Position numbers and translations under genes: made by a program
Shown here: positions 36,767-46,969 of the stretch, piece by piece
Position numbering within the stretch: the first letter of the stretch is position 1
Layout of the letters: each line of letters opens with the position of its first letter
From: an uncultured Marinobacter sp.
GTDB taxonomy: Bacteria; Pseudomonadota; Gammaproteobacteria; Pseudomonadales; Oleiphilaceae
Length of the DNA: 64,000 nt
Direction: 5' to 3'
Assembly (NCBI RefSeq): GCF_946886895.1
Contig: NZ_CAMPJO010000010.1
Span: forward strand, 1-64,000
Notes under the pieces: generated by a model
What the model saw: the letters and a program-made list of their open reading frames with translations, nothing else
What the model was told of the DNA's origin: nothing
The model's database searches: none

Positions 36767-37258
36767 TTACAGGTGGTAAACGTCCAGCACCTGATTGATG
36801 CAATCGTTGTTCAGAACCAGTCGCTTCTCCCGGATCAGCGGCTGTTCGCCGGTGATGTCCAGGGTGTAGAAGGAGGTGCCGAAGAATTCAGCCGTCTTCT
36901 TGTAGCGATAGGCCTTGGTCAGCCAGTTAAACCGCAGCTTCACTTCGTTCTCGTCCTGGGACAGGATCTCCAGGTTACTGGTGAAGTGCGTGGTGCGCGG
37001 CTCCGGCATGGAGCTGGCCCCGGAACGCTCGGTCTTGATCCGGTAAATCCGGTCTTCCAGGCCTTCCTTGTTGGGGTAGTAGATGAGCGAGATCTCGCTT
37101 TGCGGATCCTCGGTCAGCTCATCGTCGTCATCCCACGCCGGCATCCAGTAGGTGACGTCGTCGTGGTAGCATTCCAGCCACTGGTCCCACTCACGGTCGT
37201 CCAGGAAACGGGCTTCGCGAATGATGAACTGCTCGATGTCGTGATAGCTCAGGCTCAT
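36767..37258 (-). CDS. benB: BenB, benzoate 1,2-dioxygenase small subunit
   Basis: 163 residues, the usual size of ring-hydroxylating dioxygenase beta subunits. Conserved pieces are [28 protein letters not shown] and [20 protein letters not shown]. It packs against BenA and has no cofactor. Its start overlaps the benA stop by four bases. Confidence 0.95.
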   Translation of the reverse strand: MSLSYHDIEQFIIREARFLDDREWDQWLECYHDDVTYWMPAWDDDDELTEDPQSEISLIYYPNKEGLEDRIYRIKTERSGASSMPEPRTTHFTSNLEILSQDENEVKLRFNWLTKAYRYKKTAEFFGTSFYTLDITGEQPLIREKRLVLNNDCINQVLDVYHL

Positions 37259-38646
37259 GCCGACGCCTCCTCTGACGCTGTTGAACTTGAAGCGAGGGGA
37301 ATGAAACGGGCACGCTCGGCCTCGATGGCGCGGGCCATTTCCACCTGCCAGTGCTGGTGATGGTTCACGTACAGACCTTCGTCGTCCGGCCGCGCGCCAC
37401 TCATGATCGGTTTCATATCGATCTGGTTGGCGTGCTCGTCCGGGCCGTCGATCCAGTGTGCGGCGCCACGGCTCATGTCGTTCCAGCGCATGTCGCGGGC
37501 TTCATAGCCGCTCTGGCAGGCGCGGAACTCTTCCAGGTCATCCGGAGTGCCCATGCCGGTCACGTTGAAGAAATCCTCGTACTGACGGATACGCTTGGTA
37601 CGCAGCTCCGCCGGCTCGTTCTTCGGGCCAAAGGCGTAGATGGTCACTTCCGTCTTGTTCACGTCAATGGGCCGGGTCACACGGATCTGGGTGGAGAACT
37701 GGTCCATCAGGTAAACGTTCGGGTACAGGCACAGATTCTTGGTGGTGCGGACAATGGAATCGGCACGGGCCTCGCCGTAGGTCTTTTCCAGACGCTCCAA
37801 CTGACTGAAGATCGGGCGCACTTCCGGGTTCAGCAGGCGGGTCCACAACATCATGTGGCCGTTCTCGAAGGAATAGAAACCGCCTTCGGCCGACCAGCTC
37901 TTGGCGTCAACCGCCTCGGTGCCGCCCTTGTCGTAGTTCCGCTGGCCCATGGTGGACAGGTAGTTCCAGTGCACGGTGCCGACGTGGTAACCGTCCGCGC
38001 CGTTCTCGGCGGTCAGTTTCCAGTTGCCTTCGTAGGTGTAGGTCGAGCTGCCACGAAGGATTTCCAGGCCGTCTTCCGACTGATCCACGATGTTGTCGAT
38101 GATCTTGGTGGTCTCCCCCAGATGCTCCTCGAGAGAAGCCACATCGGCACTGAGGCTGCCAAACAGGAAGCCACGGTAGTTGCCGAACTTCGGCATTTCC
38201 TTGAGGTCGTGGGAGCCGTCGGTGTTGAACTGCTCCGGGTAGCCGCCCTTCTTCTGATCTTTCGCCTTCAGCAGTTGACCGTCGTTACGGAACGTCCAGC
38301 CGTGGAACGGGCAGGTGAACGACGTCTTGTTGCCCCGCTTCTTGCGGCACAGGGTGGCACCTCGGTGCGAACAGGTGTTAAGGATGGCTTTCAGCTCGCC
38401 ATCCTTGGTGCGGGTGATAATCACCGGCTGGCGACCCACGGTCACCGTGAAGTAGTCACCCGGCTCCGGAATCTGACTTTCGTGAGCCAGGTACACCCAG
38501 TTGCCTTCAAAAATGTACTTCATTTCCAGGTCAAACAGTTCACGATCCGTGAAAATGCCCCGGTCGCACTGGTAGCGGCCGGTGTCCGGGTCCGCGACAA
38601 CGGCATTGCGAACCTTGTCGGCGAGTTGTTCGAGTTTGTTGCTCAT
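37255..38646 (-). CDS. benA: BenA, benzoate 1,2-dioxygenase large subunit
   Basis: 463 residues. The Rieske 2Fe-2S site is CSHRGATLC with CPFHGWTF (CxH-x17-CxxH). The mononuclear iron site begins [16 protein letters not shown], with the facial-triad histidines. With BenB and BenC it oxidises benzoate to the cis-diol. The sequence start [20 protein letters not shown] is as in known BenA. It sits 32 bases after catA on the same strand. Confidence 0.97.
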   Translation of the reverse strand: MSNKLEQLADKVRNAVVADPDTGRYQCDRGIFTDRELFDLEMKYIFEGNWVYLAHESQIPEPGDYFTVTVGRQPVIITRTKDGELKAILNTCSHRGATLCRKKRGNKTSFTCPFHGWTFRNDGQLLKAKDQKKGGYPEQFNTDGSHDLKEMPKFGNYRGFLFGSLSADVASLEEHLGETTKIIDNIVDQSEDGLEILRGSSTYTYEGNWKLTAENGADGYHVGTVHWNYLSTMGQRNYDKGGTEAVDAKSWSAEGGFYSFENGHMMLWTRLLNPEVRPIFSQLERLEKTYGEARADSIVRTTKNLCLYPNVYLMDQFSTQIRVTRPIDVNKTEVTIYAFGPKNEPAELRTKRIRQYEDFFNVTGMGTPDDLEEFRACQSGYEARDMRWNDMSRGAAHWIDGPDEHANQIDMKPIMSGARPDDEGLYVNHHQHWQVEMARAIEAERARFIPLASSSTASEEASA

Positions 38647-38678
38647 GTCATCCCACTCCTCTTGTTGTTGGCTCGCGC

Positions 38679-39620
38679 TTACGCCGCGTCGGTTTCCAGG
38701 GCGCGTTGACGGGCATGGCGTTGCTGGAGTTCCGGCTTGTCCGTGGCAACCAGGGCTACATTGAACTCAACTTCGGTGATCGGCCCGTTCACCCCATGCT
38801 TGGCAGCAGTCTCGGAGTGCTCGACGCGGCGGGCTTCCACCACCAGCTCTTCCCGGGTGGCAAAGGCAAAGTCGCTGTAGGTGTACTCGTCACCCGCGAT
38901 GTTGACCTGGGTGGTCAGGTGCTTGTAACCCGGCTTTGAAACGAAGTAGTGGATATGCGCCGGGCGTTGGCCGTGGCGGCCCAGCTGGTTCAGCAACTGC
39001 TGGGTGGAACCTTCGGGCGGGCAACCATAACCGGAGGGCATGATGCTCTGGGCGGCGTAACGGCCCTCGGCATCGGTCTTGATGCGACGGCGCAGGTTGT
39101 ACTCGCTCTGGGACTGATCGAAGTAGGAGTAAGCACCCTTGCTGTCGGCGTGCCAGATATCAACAACCGCGTTAGCCAGCGGCGCGCCATTTTCGTCGGT
39201 GATCTGACCCTTGATCAGGATCACTTCGGCGTCTTTATCGGAGCCGTCATCCATGCGGGCGAAACGTTCGCTGATGGGGGCACCGGCAACGTACAGCGGG
39301 CCTTCAATGGTGCGGGGCGTGCCGCCGGTCAGGCCAGCCTGCTCGTCTTCGGCGTCCTGGCGGATGTCCAGGTAGCGGTCCATTCCCAGGCCCGGGGCCA
39401 GCAGGGCAGCTTCACCGTTCGCGCCCAGTTCGCCCACGTAGTAAACAGCGCTCCAGAACTCTTCAGGCGTGACGTCAAAATCTTCCACGATCTGGAAAAT
39501 ATCGTGCATGACGCGATGAACAATCTTCTTCATGCGCTCGTTACCGCCTGCCTGGTCGAAGCCAGCCACTTTTTCCAGCAGCTCTTTCACATCGTTGGTT
39601 TGCATGGTCTTAACGGTCAT
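38679..39620 (-). CDS. catA: CatA, catechol 1,2-dioxygenase
   Basis: 313 residues, an intradiol ring-cleaving dioxygenase that turns catechol to cis,cis-muconate. The iron ligands are recognisable: Tyr in the [18 protein letters not shown] region, Tyr in [12 protein letters not shown] and two His in [14 protein letters not shown]. An N-terminal helical dimerisation domain precedes ([20 protein letters not shown]). ATG at 39620 follows GAGGAGACC; a start 12 codons upstream lacks support. It lies inside the operon between catC and benA. Confidence 0.97.
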   Translation of the reverse strand: MTVKTMQTNDVKELLEKVAGFDQAGGNERMKKIVHRVMHDIFQIVEDFDVTPEEFWSAVYYVGELGANGEAALLAPGLGMDRYLDIRQDAEDEQAGLTGGTPRTIEGPLYVAGAPISERFARMDDGSDKDAEVILIKGQITDENGAPLANAVVDIWHADSKGAYSYFDQSQSEYNLRRRIKTDAEGRYAAQSIMPSGYGCPPEGSTQQLLNQLGRHGQRPAHIHYFVSKPGYKHLTTQVNIAGDEYTYSDFAFATREELVVEARRVEHSETAAKHGVNGPITEVEFNVALVATDKPELQQRHARQRALETDAA

Positions 39621-39717
39621 TGTCGGTCTCCTCGGTCTTTTGTTTTTGTTGCTCAAGACATCCCATCAGTTGGCAACAACGTATTTCTGTCGTTCGCCTG
39701 TGAAGGCGACTCCGGTG

Positions 39718-40008
39718 TTAACGATCGTCCTCATGAATGGAGGACGGATGACGGCACAGCGGTGCCACGGTGATGTCCATATAAGGGAACAGCGGCAAGT
39801 TGCTGATCAGGTCCTGTAATTCGGCGTTGTCTTCCACATCAAAAATGCTGACGTTGGCGTAGCTGCCCGCCACCCGCCACAGATGGCGCCACTTGCCCCT
39901 CGACTGCAGATCCTGGGCGTAGGCCTTTTCCCGGGCCTTGATGTCCGCCGCAACTTCTGCGGGCATGTCGTGCGGAATGTTCACCTTCATTTCAACTTTG
40001 AACAGCAT
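39718..40008 (-). CDS. catC: CatC, muconolactone delta-isomerase
   Basis: 96 residues, exactly the family's size. MLFKVEMKVNIPHDMPAEVA and WRVAGSYANVSIFDV are diagnostic, as is the tail LPLFPYMDITVAPLCRHPSS. It isomerises muconolactone to 3-oxoadipate enol-lactone. It lies 35 bases after catB; a 97-base gap to catA contains no recognisable gene. Confidence 0.97.
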   Translation of the reverse strand: MLFKVEMKVNIPHDMPAEVAADIKAREKAYAQDLQSRGKWRHLWRVAGSYANVSIFDVEDNAELQDLISNLPLFPYMDITVAPLCRHPSSIHEDDR

Positions 40009-40043
40009 GTGTGCCTCTCCGTTTATGAATGCTGCCGGTGCCT

Positions 40044-41165
40044 TCAGGCCTTCCGGCGATAGAAAGCGAGCTTGTCTTCGTCAATGTCGATACCCAGGCC
40101 CGGGCCCGTGGGCAGGTCCACACCGTTGTCGTGGAAATTCAGCGGCTTGACCACGATGTCGTCTTTCATTAACAGCGGGCCGAACATTTCAGTGCCCCAG
40201 CGCAGGGATTCCAGGGTTGACCAGGCGTGCAGCGCGGCCACTGTGCCGACCGTGCCCTCCAGCAGGGTGCCGCCGTACAGGCCGATACCCGCCGCCTGGG
40301 CAACGGCTGCCTGTTCCAGGGCCCGGGCGGGGCCGCCAGCCTTGGCGATCTTGAGGGCAACGGCACCGGAGAACCCGGCGGCGGCCAGGCTGTACATGTC
40401 ACTGGCATCGGCCACCGACTCGTCGGCCAGGATGGGCAGGTAAAACTTCTGCGACAGGCGCACCAGCGCGGCGTCATCTTTCATCGGTGTGGGCTGCTCC
40501 ACCAGATCAATGCCGGCGGCCTGTAATTCCGCCATGCCCCTGGCCGCGGTGGCTTCGTCCCACGCCTGATTCACATCCACGCGGACACTGGCGGCTTCAC
40601 CGACGGCAGCCTTGATGGCCGCTACGTGGCGGACGTCGTCCATCAAGGGCCGGGAGCCGATCTTGAGCTTGAAATCACAGTGGCGCCCGGTTTCGATCAG
40701 GCTGAGGGCTTCTTCGATGTCTTTTGCCGTGTCACCACTGGCCAGGGTCCAGAGCACTGGAAGGTGCGAATGCACCGCACCGCCAAGCAAATCGGACACC
40801 GGGCAGTTCAGGCGCTTGCCCTGCAGATCCAGCAACGCGGTTTCAATCGCAGACTTGGCGAGGTTGTTGCCACGGGTTGAGCGGTTTAACATTACCCTTA
40901 AGGTATTGCTGTTATCCGAAGGCTGCCCAATCAGTTGCGGCCTGAAATAGGTGTCAATGGTAAGTTTCACGCTTTCAGGGCTTTCCGGGCCGTAGGCCAG
41001 GCCACCGATGGTGGTGGCTTCCCCTAACCCTTCGAGGCCACTGGAATCCTTCAGTCGCACAATCACCATGGTCTGAACCCCCATGGTTGTCATCGACAGC
41101 TTGTGCGGCCGGATGGTCGGGATATCGACCAGAATGGCTTCGATGGACTGAATGGTGGCGGACAT
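40044..41165 (-). CDS. catB: CatB, muconate cycloisomerase
   Basis: 373 residues, enolase superfamily (muconate-lactonising enzyme). The catalytic lysine motif CDFKLKIGSRPL, metal ligands in VRVDVNQAWD, LVEQPTPM and LADESVADA, and the N-terminal specificity loop IPTIRPHKLSMTTMG are present. It converts cis,cis-muconate to muconolactone. ATG at 41165 follows GGAGAGCCC. It is the first gene of the leftward cat-ben unit and is divergent from catR. Confidence 0.97.
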   Translation of the reverse strand: MSATIQSIEAILVDIPTIRPHKLSMTTMGVQTMVIVRLKDSSGLEGLGEATTIGGLAYGPESPESVKLTIDTYFRPQLIGQPSDNSNTLRVMLNRSTRGNNLAKSAIETALLDLQGKRLNCPVSDLLGGAVHSHLPVLWTLASGDTAKDIEEALSLIETGRHCDFKLKIGSRPLMDDVRHVAAIKAAVGEAASVRVDVNQAWDEATAARGMAELQAAGIDLVEQPTPMKDDAALVRLSQKFYLPILADESVADASDMYSLAAAGFSGAVALKIAKAGGPARALEQAAVAQAAGIGLYGGTLLEGTVGTVAALHAWSTLESLRWGTEMFGPLLMKDDIVVKPLNFHDNGVDLPTGPGLGIDIDEDKLAFYRRKA

Positions 41166-41193
41166 GGGCTCTCCGAATCGCAAGTTAAAATAC

Positions 41194-41208
41194 CTGTAAT
41201 TCGAACAG
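41194..41208. promoter_or_regulatory. Candidate CatR (LysR-type) operator in the catB-catR gap
   Basis: CTGT-N7-ACAG forms a dyad with the T-N11-A pattern of LysR-family sites. It lies 29 bases upstream of catB and 64 upstream of catR, in the 106-base divergent gap. Reading towards catB, a TATTTT at about 41191-41186 could act as a -10 next to it. The ATAC-N7-GTAT site of Acinetobacter BenM/CatM is not seen. Confidence 0.45.
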
Positions 41209-41271
41209 TACGAAGTTTCACGGATATGAACCAATATTGATTAAGTACTAACCGATACCCTGGAGGTATGG

Positions 41272-42174
41272 ATGGAGCTGAGACACCTGCGGTACTTCGT
41301 GGCGGTGGCCGAAGAGCTTAACCTGACCCGGGCGGCGGAAAAGCTGTTCATCGCGCAACCACCGCTGACCCGGCAGATCAAACAGCTTGAAGAAGAGGTG
41401 GGCGTTGCGCTGTTTCTCCGCAAACCCCGGGGTCTGGAGCTGACGTCCGGTGGCGAATACTTCCTGGAACAGGCGCACCAGATACTGCATAAAGTCGAGG
41501 CCACGGTGGAGGACACCCGACGAATTGCCCAGCATCGCAAAACCGTTTTCTCCATCGGCTTTGTGCCGTCCGTATTCTATGGCCAGTTGCCGCTGATGGT
41601 CCGGCGCCTGCGCCGCAACAAAAACCTGGAAATCATCCTCCATGAGCTGAAAACCCGGGAGCAGGTGGACGCCCTGAAAAGTGGCAAAATCGACATCGGC
41701 TTCGGCAGGGTGCGGATTGACGATCCGGACGTGGACCAGGAACTGCTGTTCGACGAGCCCCTGATCGCCGCCTTGCCCGCCGGCCACCCACTCACCCGGC
41801 ACCCGCCGTCCATGACGGAACTGGCCGGCTGGCCCTTGGTCACCTTTCCGTCCGGGTCGGGGCCGAACTTTGCCGACATCACCCTGGGCCTGTTTCACCG
41901 CAGAGGGTTACGGGTCAATGTGATCCAGCAAGTGAATGATGTGCAGACAGCGCTGTCGCTGGTGGCCTCCGACATGGGCTTCACCCTGGTCCCCGAGCAG
42001 GTTCGGCGGCTGCATCGGGAAGGGATTGATTACATGCCCCTGGAAGACGACAACATCACCACGCCGGTGATTGCGTCCCGGCGAAAAGGCGAAAACCCCA
42101 ACGCGGTGATGCGTCTGGCCAATACCATCCTGGACGAACTGGTGCAGAACCGGTTGACCGGAAGGTATCCGTGA
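41272..42174 (+). CDS. catR: CatR, LysR-family regulator of catechol ortho-cleavage
   Basis: 300 residues. Winged helix at residues 1-60 (MELRHLRYFVAVAEELNLTR, QPPLTRQIKQLEEEVGVALF), then an effector-binding domain (FSIGFVPSVFYGQLPLMVRR; ALPAGHPLTR). The closest remembered relatives are CatR/CatM/BenM, which respond to cis,cis-muconate. ATG at 41272 follows GGAGG with ideal spacing. It is divergent from catB, the usual arrangement. Confidence 0.92.
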   Translation: MELRHLRYFVAVAEELNLTRAAEKLFIAQPPLTRQIKQLEEEVGVALFLRKPRGLELTSGGEYFLEQAHQILHKVEATVEDTRRIAQHRKTVFSIGFVPSVFYGQLPLMVRRLRRNKNLEIILHELKTREQVDALKSGKIDIGFGRVRIDDPDVDQELLFDEPLIAALPAGHPLTRHPPSMTELAGWPLVTFPSGSGPNFADITLGLFHRRGLRVNVIQQVNDVQTALSLVASDMGFTLVPEQVRRLHREGIDYMPLEDDNITTPVIASRRKGENPNAVMRLANTILDELVQNRLTGRYP

Positions 42175-42182
42175 CAGGAGTG

Positions 42183-42212
42183 TGTCGGATTACGGCTGCG
42201 CCTAATCCGACA
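42183..42212. terminator. Perfect 10-bp hairpin between convergent catR and pcaR
   Basis: TGTCGGATTA (42183-42192) and TAATCCGACA (42203-42212) are exact complements around a ten-base loop. It starts nine bases after the catR stop and ends just before the pcaR stop, so it could end transcription from both sides. No U-run follows. The GTCGGATTA sequence resembles dispersed palindromic repeats common in gammaproteobacteria, so it may also be a REP-like element. Confidence 0.65.
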
Positions 42213-42215
42213 AGG

Positions 42216-42995
42216 TCATCGCGTCGTCCGCCGCATCGCCTCGGCCGCCTGCTGCAACCGCGGCAAATACACCCCCATCAACGTCTCCATATCCACCCGA
42301 GCCGCATTGGTGCTGATGTTGATCGCCCCCAGCAATTCACCATCACCGGCAAATACTGGCACTGCGACGGAACGAAGGCCTGAGTCCAGCTCCTGATCAA
42401 CAATCGAATAGCCCTGCTCGCGAACCCTGTCGACTTCCGTGCGTAGCAGGCCTTTATCGATGATCGAGGCGTCGGTGAAGTGCTCCAGTCGAACCCGCTC
42501 CAGAAAGGCCTCCCGTTCCGCTTCCGACAACTGCGCCAGCAACACCCGCCCCATGGAGGTATAAGCGGCCGGCAAGCGAGTGCCTACCGACAGGGTAATC
42601 GCCATTAACCGGTGCCTCGCCGAGGAACGCACCACGTAGACCACGTCGTCACCGTCCAGCACCGCCAGCGAGGATGATTCCCCAAGCTCAGCGGTGATGC
42701 CTTCCAGGTATTGCTGAATCACCGCCCGGTACTGGTTCGACGCCTGATAGGCATAACCCAGCTGCAATACCCGAGGGGTCAGCTCGAACTGCCGGCCATT
42801 GCGCTTAACAAACCCCAGGGCATGCAAAGTCAACAGGAAGCGCCGTGCCTTGGCCCGGTCCATAGCCGTCCGCGCCGCCACTTCGCTCAGGGTCATGCGG
42901 GGATGCTCGGCATCAAAGGCCTGCAGCACCTCCAGCCCCGAGGCCAGGGCGCCCACGTAATCCCGGTCTCCCGGATTAAGAATCTGTTCGTCCAT
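42216..42995 (-). CDS. pcaR: PcaR, IclR-family regulator of the 3-oxoadipate genes
   Basis: 259 residues. N-terminal winged helix (YVGALASGLEVLQAFDAEHP, MTLSEVAARTAMDRAKARRF), then an IclR effector domain (VVYVVRSSARHRLMAITLSV, GYSIVDQELDSGLRSVAVPV). The whole length resembles PcaR/PobR-type activators that use 3-oxoadipate. It is divergent from pcaIJFD and separated from it by 197 bases that contain a fitting operator. Confidence 0.92.
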   Translation of the reverse strand: MDEQILNPGDRDYVGALASGLEVLQAFDAEHPRMTLSEVAARTAMDRAKARRFLLTLHALGFVKRNGRQFELTPRVLQLGYAYQASNQYRAVIQQYLEGITAELGESSSLAVLDGDDVVYVVRSSARHRLMAITLSVGTRLPAAYTSMGRVLLAQLSEAEREAFLERVRLEHFTDASIIDKGLLRTEVDRVREQGYSIVDQELDSGLRSVAVPVFAGDGELLGAINISTNAARVDMETLMGVYLPRLQQAAEAMRRTTR

Positions 42996-43098
42996 TCGGG
43001 CTCCTTCAGCGCCTTGGGAAATCCGTATGAGCGCATGGTATCAGTTGGTTCGCTCTCCGAACATCCGTGCAATTTTGCCAGCTGGTGAAAATTTGTAC

Positions 43099-43128
43099 TT
43101 GACGACAGCAAAACCTTCGAGCCATTAT
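43099..43128 (+). promoter_or_regulatory. Sigma-70-like promoter of pcaIJFD
   Basis: TTGACG at 43099-43104 and CATTAT at 43123-43128 are 18 bases apart, about 65 bases upstream of pcaI. The -10 overlaps the left repeat of the proposed PcaR operator. Confidence 0.55.
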
Positions 43129-43162
43129 GTTCGCATATTAAACATATGTTCGTATATCGAAC
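43126..43162. promoter_or_regulatory. Candidate PcaR operator (direct repeats plus palindrome)
   Basis: TATGTTCGCATAT (43126-43138) is repeated as TATGTTCGTATAT (43145-43157), 19 bases apart. The second copy sits in GTTCGTATATCGAAC (43148-43162), a perfect GTTCG/CGAAC palindrome. Pseudomonas putida PcaR is remembered to bind GTTCGATAATCGCAC, nearly the same layout. Confidence 0.7.
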
Positions 43163-43192
43163 TCTCACAATCACTGCAATGGAGACACTGCA

Positions 43193-44008
43193 ATGGCTGA
43201 ATTTCTCTCCCTTCAGGATGCCGTGAGCCGCCACATCAGCAACGGCGACACGGTCTGTATGGAAGGCTTCACGCACCTGATTCCATTCGCGGCAGGCCAC
43301 GAGATCATCCGTCAGGAAAAGCGTGACCTGACCCTGATCCGTATGACCCCGGATCTGATCTACGACCAGATGATCGGCGCCGGCTGTGCCAAAAAACTGA
43401 TCTTCTCCTGGGGCGGGAACCCCGGCGTAGGCTCCCTGCACCGGCTGCGGGATGCGGTTGAGAAAGCCTGGCCCAACAAGCTGGAGATTCTGGAACACAG
43501 CCACGCCGCCATGGCCTGTGCCTACGAAGCGGGTGCCGCCGGCCTGCCGTTCGCGGCCCTGCGCGGTTATGTGGGCAGCGACCTGCCGAAAGTGAATGAC
43601 CAGATCAAATTCATTGACTGCCCGTTCACCGGTGAGCGCCTGGCCGCCGTGCCGTCCGTGCGCCCGGATGTGTCGGTGATTCACGCCCAGCGAGCTGATC
43701 GCAAAGGTAACGTGTTGATTGAAGGAATCGTGGGGATTCAGAAGGAAGTCGTGCTGGCCGCCAAGCGCAGCATCGTGACGGTGGAAGAAATCGTCGACGA
43801 CCTGGGCGCCGGCGTGAACGCTTGCGTGCTGCCGTCCTGGGCGATCACCGCCATCGCCGAGGCACCGAAAGGCGCCAGCCCGTCCTATGCCCTGGGCTAT
43901 TACGACCGTGACAACGCCTTTTACAAAGAATGGGACGGCATCGCCCGCAACCGGGACACCTTCCAGACCTGGCTGAAAGAAAACGTATTCGAGAAAGGAG
44001 CCGCGTGA
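43193..44008 (+). CDS. pcaI: PcaI, 3-oxoadipate CoA-transferase subunit A
   Basis: 271 residues, class I CoA-transferase alpha subunit. DGFT/EGFTHLIPFAAGHEIIRQ and MIGAGCAKKLIFSWGGNPGV are typical, with VSVIHAQRADRKGNVLIEGI later. With PcaJ it moves CoA from succinyl-CoA to 3-oxoadipate. ATG follows GGAG in the leader. It is the first gene of pcaIJFD. Confidence 0.94.
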   Translation: MAEFLSLQDAVSRHISNGDTVCMEGFTHLIPFAAGHEIIRQEKRDLTLIRMTPDLIYDQMIGAGCAKKLIFSWGGNPGVGSLHRLRDAVEKAWPNKLEILEHSHAAMACAYEAGAAGLPFAALRGYVGSDLPKVNDQIKFIDCPFTGERLAAVPSVRPDVSVIHAQRADRKGNVLIEGIVGIQKEVVLAAKRSIVTVEEIVDDLGAGVNACVLPSWAITAIAEAPKGASPSYALGYYDRDNAFYKEWDGIARNRDTFQTWLKENVFEKGAA

Positions 44009-44784
44009 TGAGCCTTGAATTTACCGCCTCGGAAATGATGAGCGTCACTGCCGCCCGCGCACTGACCAGCGACATGACCTGCTTCGTCGGCATCGGCCTG
44101 CCCAGCGAGGCCGCCAACCTGGCCCGCCTCACCCACGCGCCCGATGTCACCCTGATCTACGAATCCGGCACCCTGCAAACCAAACCGGATGTGCTGCCGC
44201 TGTCCATCGGCGATGGCGAACTGTGCGAATCCGCCCTGACCACGGTCGCCGTGCCGGAAATGTTCCGTTACTGGCTGCAGGGCGGGCATATCAGCGTCGG
44301 CTTCCTGGGCACTGCCCAGATTGACCGCTACGCCAACCTCAACACCACGCTGATCGGCGACTACCGGGAGCCGAAAGTCCGCCTGCCCGGCGGCGGAGGC
44401 GCTCCGGAAATTGCCACCAATGCGAAAGAAGTGTTCATTACCGTGAAGCACTCCAAGCGCACCTTCGTGAAGGATGTGGACTTCGTGACCACCGTCGGCT
44501 TTGGTCGGGATGGCAAGGCCCGGGACAATGTCCCTAATATCGGCCGCGGCCCGACGGTGGTGATCACCGACCTCTGCATCCTGAAGCCGGATCCGGACAC
44601 CAAAGAACTGGTGGTCACCTCCCTGCACCCGAACGTGACCCGGGAACAGGTGATTGAGGCCACCGGCTGGGAGATCCGGTTTGCCGACACGCTGGAGACC
44701 ACGCCAGAGCCAAGCGCCAAGGAACTGGAAGTACTGCGTGACCTGAAAGCTCGCACTAACGCCCATCATGCCGGTCAACAATGA
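44008..44784 (+). CDS. pcaJ: PcaJ, 3-oxoadipate CoA-transferase subunit B
   Basis: 258 residues, class I CoA-transferase beta subunit. The active-site glutamate is in LIYESGTLQTKP, near residue 50. LPGGGGAPEIATNAKEVFIT and VTSLHPNVTREQVIEATGWE are conserved. ATG at 44008 overlaps the pcaI stop (ATGA) after AAGGAG, so the subunits are translationally coupled. Confidence 0.95.
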   Translation: MSLEFTASEMMSVTAARALTSDMTCFVGIGLPSEAANLARLTHAPDVTLIYESGTLQTKPDVLPLSIGDGELCESALTTVAVPEMFRYWLQGGHISVGFLGTAQIDRYANLNTTLIGDYREPKVRLPGGGGAPEIATNAKEVFITVKHSKRTFVKDVDFVTTVGFGRDGKARDNVPNIGRGPTVVITDLCILKPDPDTKELVVTSLHPNVTREQVIEATGWEIRFADTLETTPEPSAKELEVLRDLKARTNAHHAGQQ

Positions 44785-44792
44785 GGTCCACC

Positions 44793-45995
<1,203 letters not shown>

Positions 45996-46010
45996 AACCA
46001 AGGAGCCACC

Positions 46011-46799
46011 ATGGCATTTCTGAAACACAACGGCCGCACGATCTGCTACCGCTTGCTGGGTGACAACAACAAACCGCTGTTGATACTGGCCCATCCCCTG
46101 GGCATGACCCAGGGCGTGTGGGACGACATGATTCCAGCGTTACTGGAAAGCTTCCGGATCATGACCTGGGATCTGCCGGGGCATGGCGCAAGTGCAGCCT
46201 GGCCGGAGGAGTCCGACCGAATCACCCCGGAAGACCTGGCCGGGGAAGCACTGGCACTGGCAGCGTTGGCCGGTGCCGAGACCTTTCACTTTGTCGGCAC
46301 ATCCATTGGCGGTGCTATCGGACAGCAGCTCATCAGCCAGCACGCTGACAAACTCCTCTCCGCCACGCTCACCAACACCGGTGCCGTTATCGGCACACCC
46401 GAGGCCTGGAACACCCGCTCCGCCAACGTAGTGGAGCTCGGTCTCAGTGCCATGTCGGTGGATATCGTGCCGCGCTGGTTTGGCCCTGCGGCCTGTGAAC
46501 AGCAGCCGGCTCTGGTAGAGGGTTGGCGCGTGATCATGGGGCGCGGTGACGACCGCAGTTATGCCCTGCTGTGCGAGCTGCTGGGCCGGGCTGATTTCCG
46601 GGAGCAACTCAGCGGGCATCCGGTGCCGCTTCGCTTGATTGCCGGCGCGGACGACGTGGCCACGCCACCGGAAGCGCTCCAGGCGCTGGCCCAATTCAGT
46701 GGCGCGCCGAAACCGCTCATTCTGGAGCAAGTCGGCCACGTTCCTTCGGTGGAATGCCCTGACCGGTTCAGCCAGATTCTGATCGATCATCTGCCCTGA
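46011..46799 (+). CDS. pcaD: PcaD, 3-oxoadipate enol-lactonase
   Basis: 262 residues, alpha/beta hydrolase. Nucleophile elbow GTSIGGAIGQ, oxyanion segment LAHPLGMTQGVWDDM, and the catalytic His in EQVGHVPSVECPDRF. It hydrolyses 3-oxoadipate enol-lactone to 3-oxoadipate. ATG follows AAGGAGCC, 15 bases after pcaF. Its position at the end of pcaIJF and its length match known PcaD. Confidence 0.94.
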   Translation: MAFLKHNGRTICYRLLGDNNKPLLILAHPLGMTQGVWDDMIPALLESFRIMTWDLPGHGASAAWPEESDRITPEDLAGEALALAALAGAETFHFVGTSIGGAIGQQLISQHADKLLSATLTNTGAVIGTPEAWNTRSANVVELGLSAMSVDIVPRWFGPAACEQQPALVEGWRVIMGRGDDRSYALLCELLGRADFREQLSGHPVPLRLIAGADDVATPPEALQALAQFSGAPKPLILEQVGHVPSVECPDRFSQILIDHLP

Positions 46800-46813
46800 C
46801 CGCCGCCCCTGAA

Positions 46814-46841
46814 GCCAGGCCGGGGTGCTTCCCGACCTGGC
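46814..46841. terminator. Probable terminator after pcaD
   Basis: GCCAGGCCGGG pairs with CCCGACCTGGC across a six-base loop with a single mismatch, 15 bases after the pcaD stop. A weak pyrimidine-rich stretch (CTCCTGTTTCCC) follows. Confidence 0.6.
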
Positions 46842-46969
46842 CTCCTGTTTCCCGCCACACCCGCTTTTCAGGATGCGGATAAACCTCTGCATCAAGCGGA
46901 TAGGCTCTCCCTCAAATATCCCTTAGCGTTTCCGCACAATGCGAACCCTTGCCCAGCGGAAACAGAACC

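Noticed and set aside
36767..38646. Toluate or anthranilate dioxygenase instead of benzoate dioxygenase
   Set aside because: XylXYZ/AntABC are related, but adjacency to benD, benE and catBCA favours benzoate; substrate range cannot be read from sequence alone.
37351..38709. 452-codon open frame opposite benA
   Set aside because: It mirrors the benA codon pattern on the other strand and has no recognisable domain; benA is certain.
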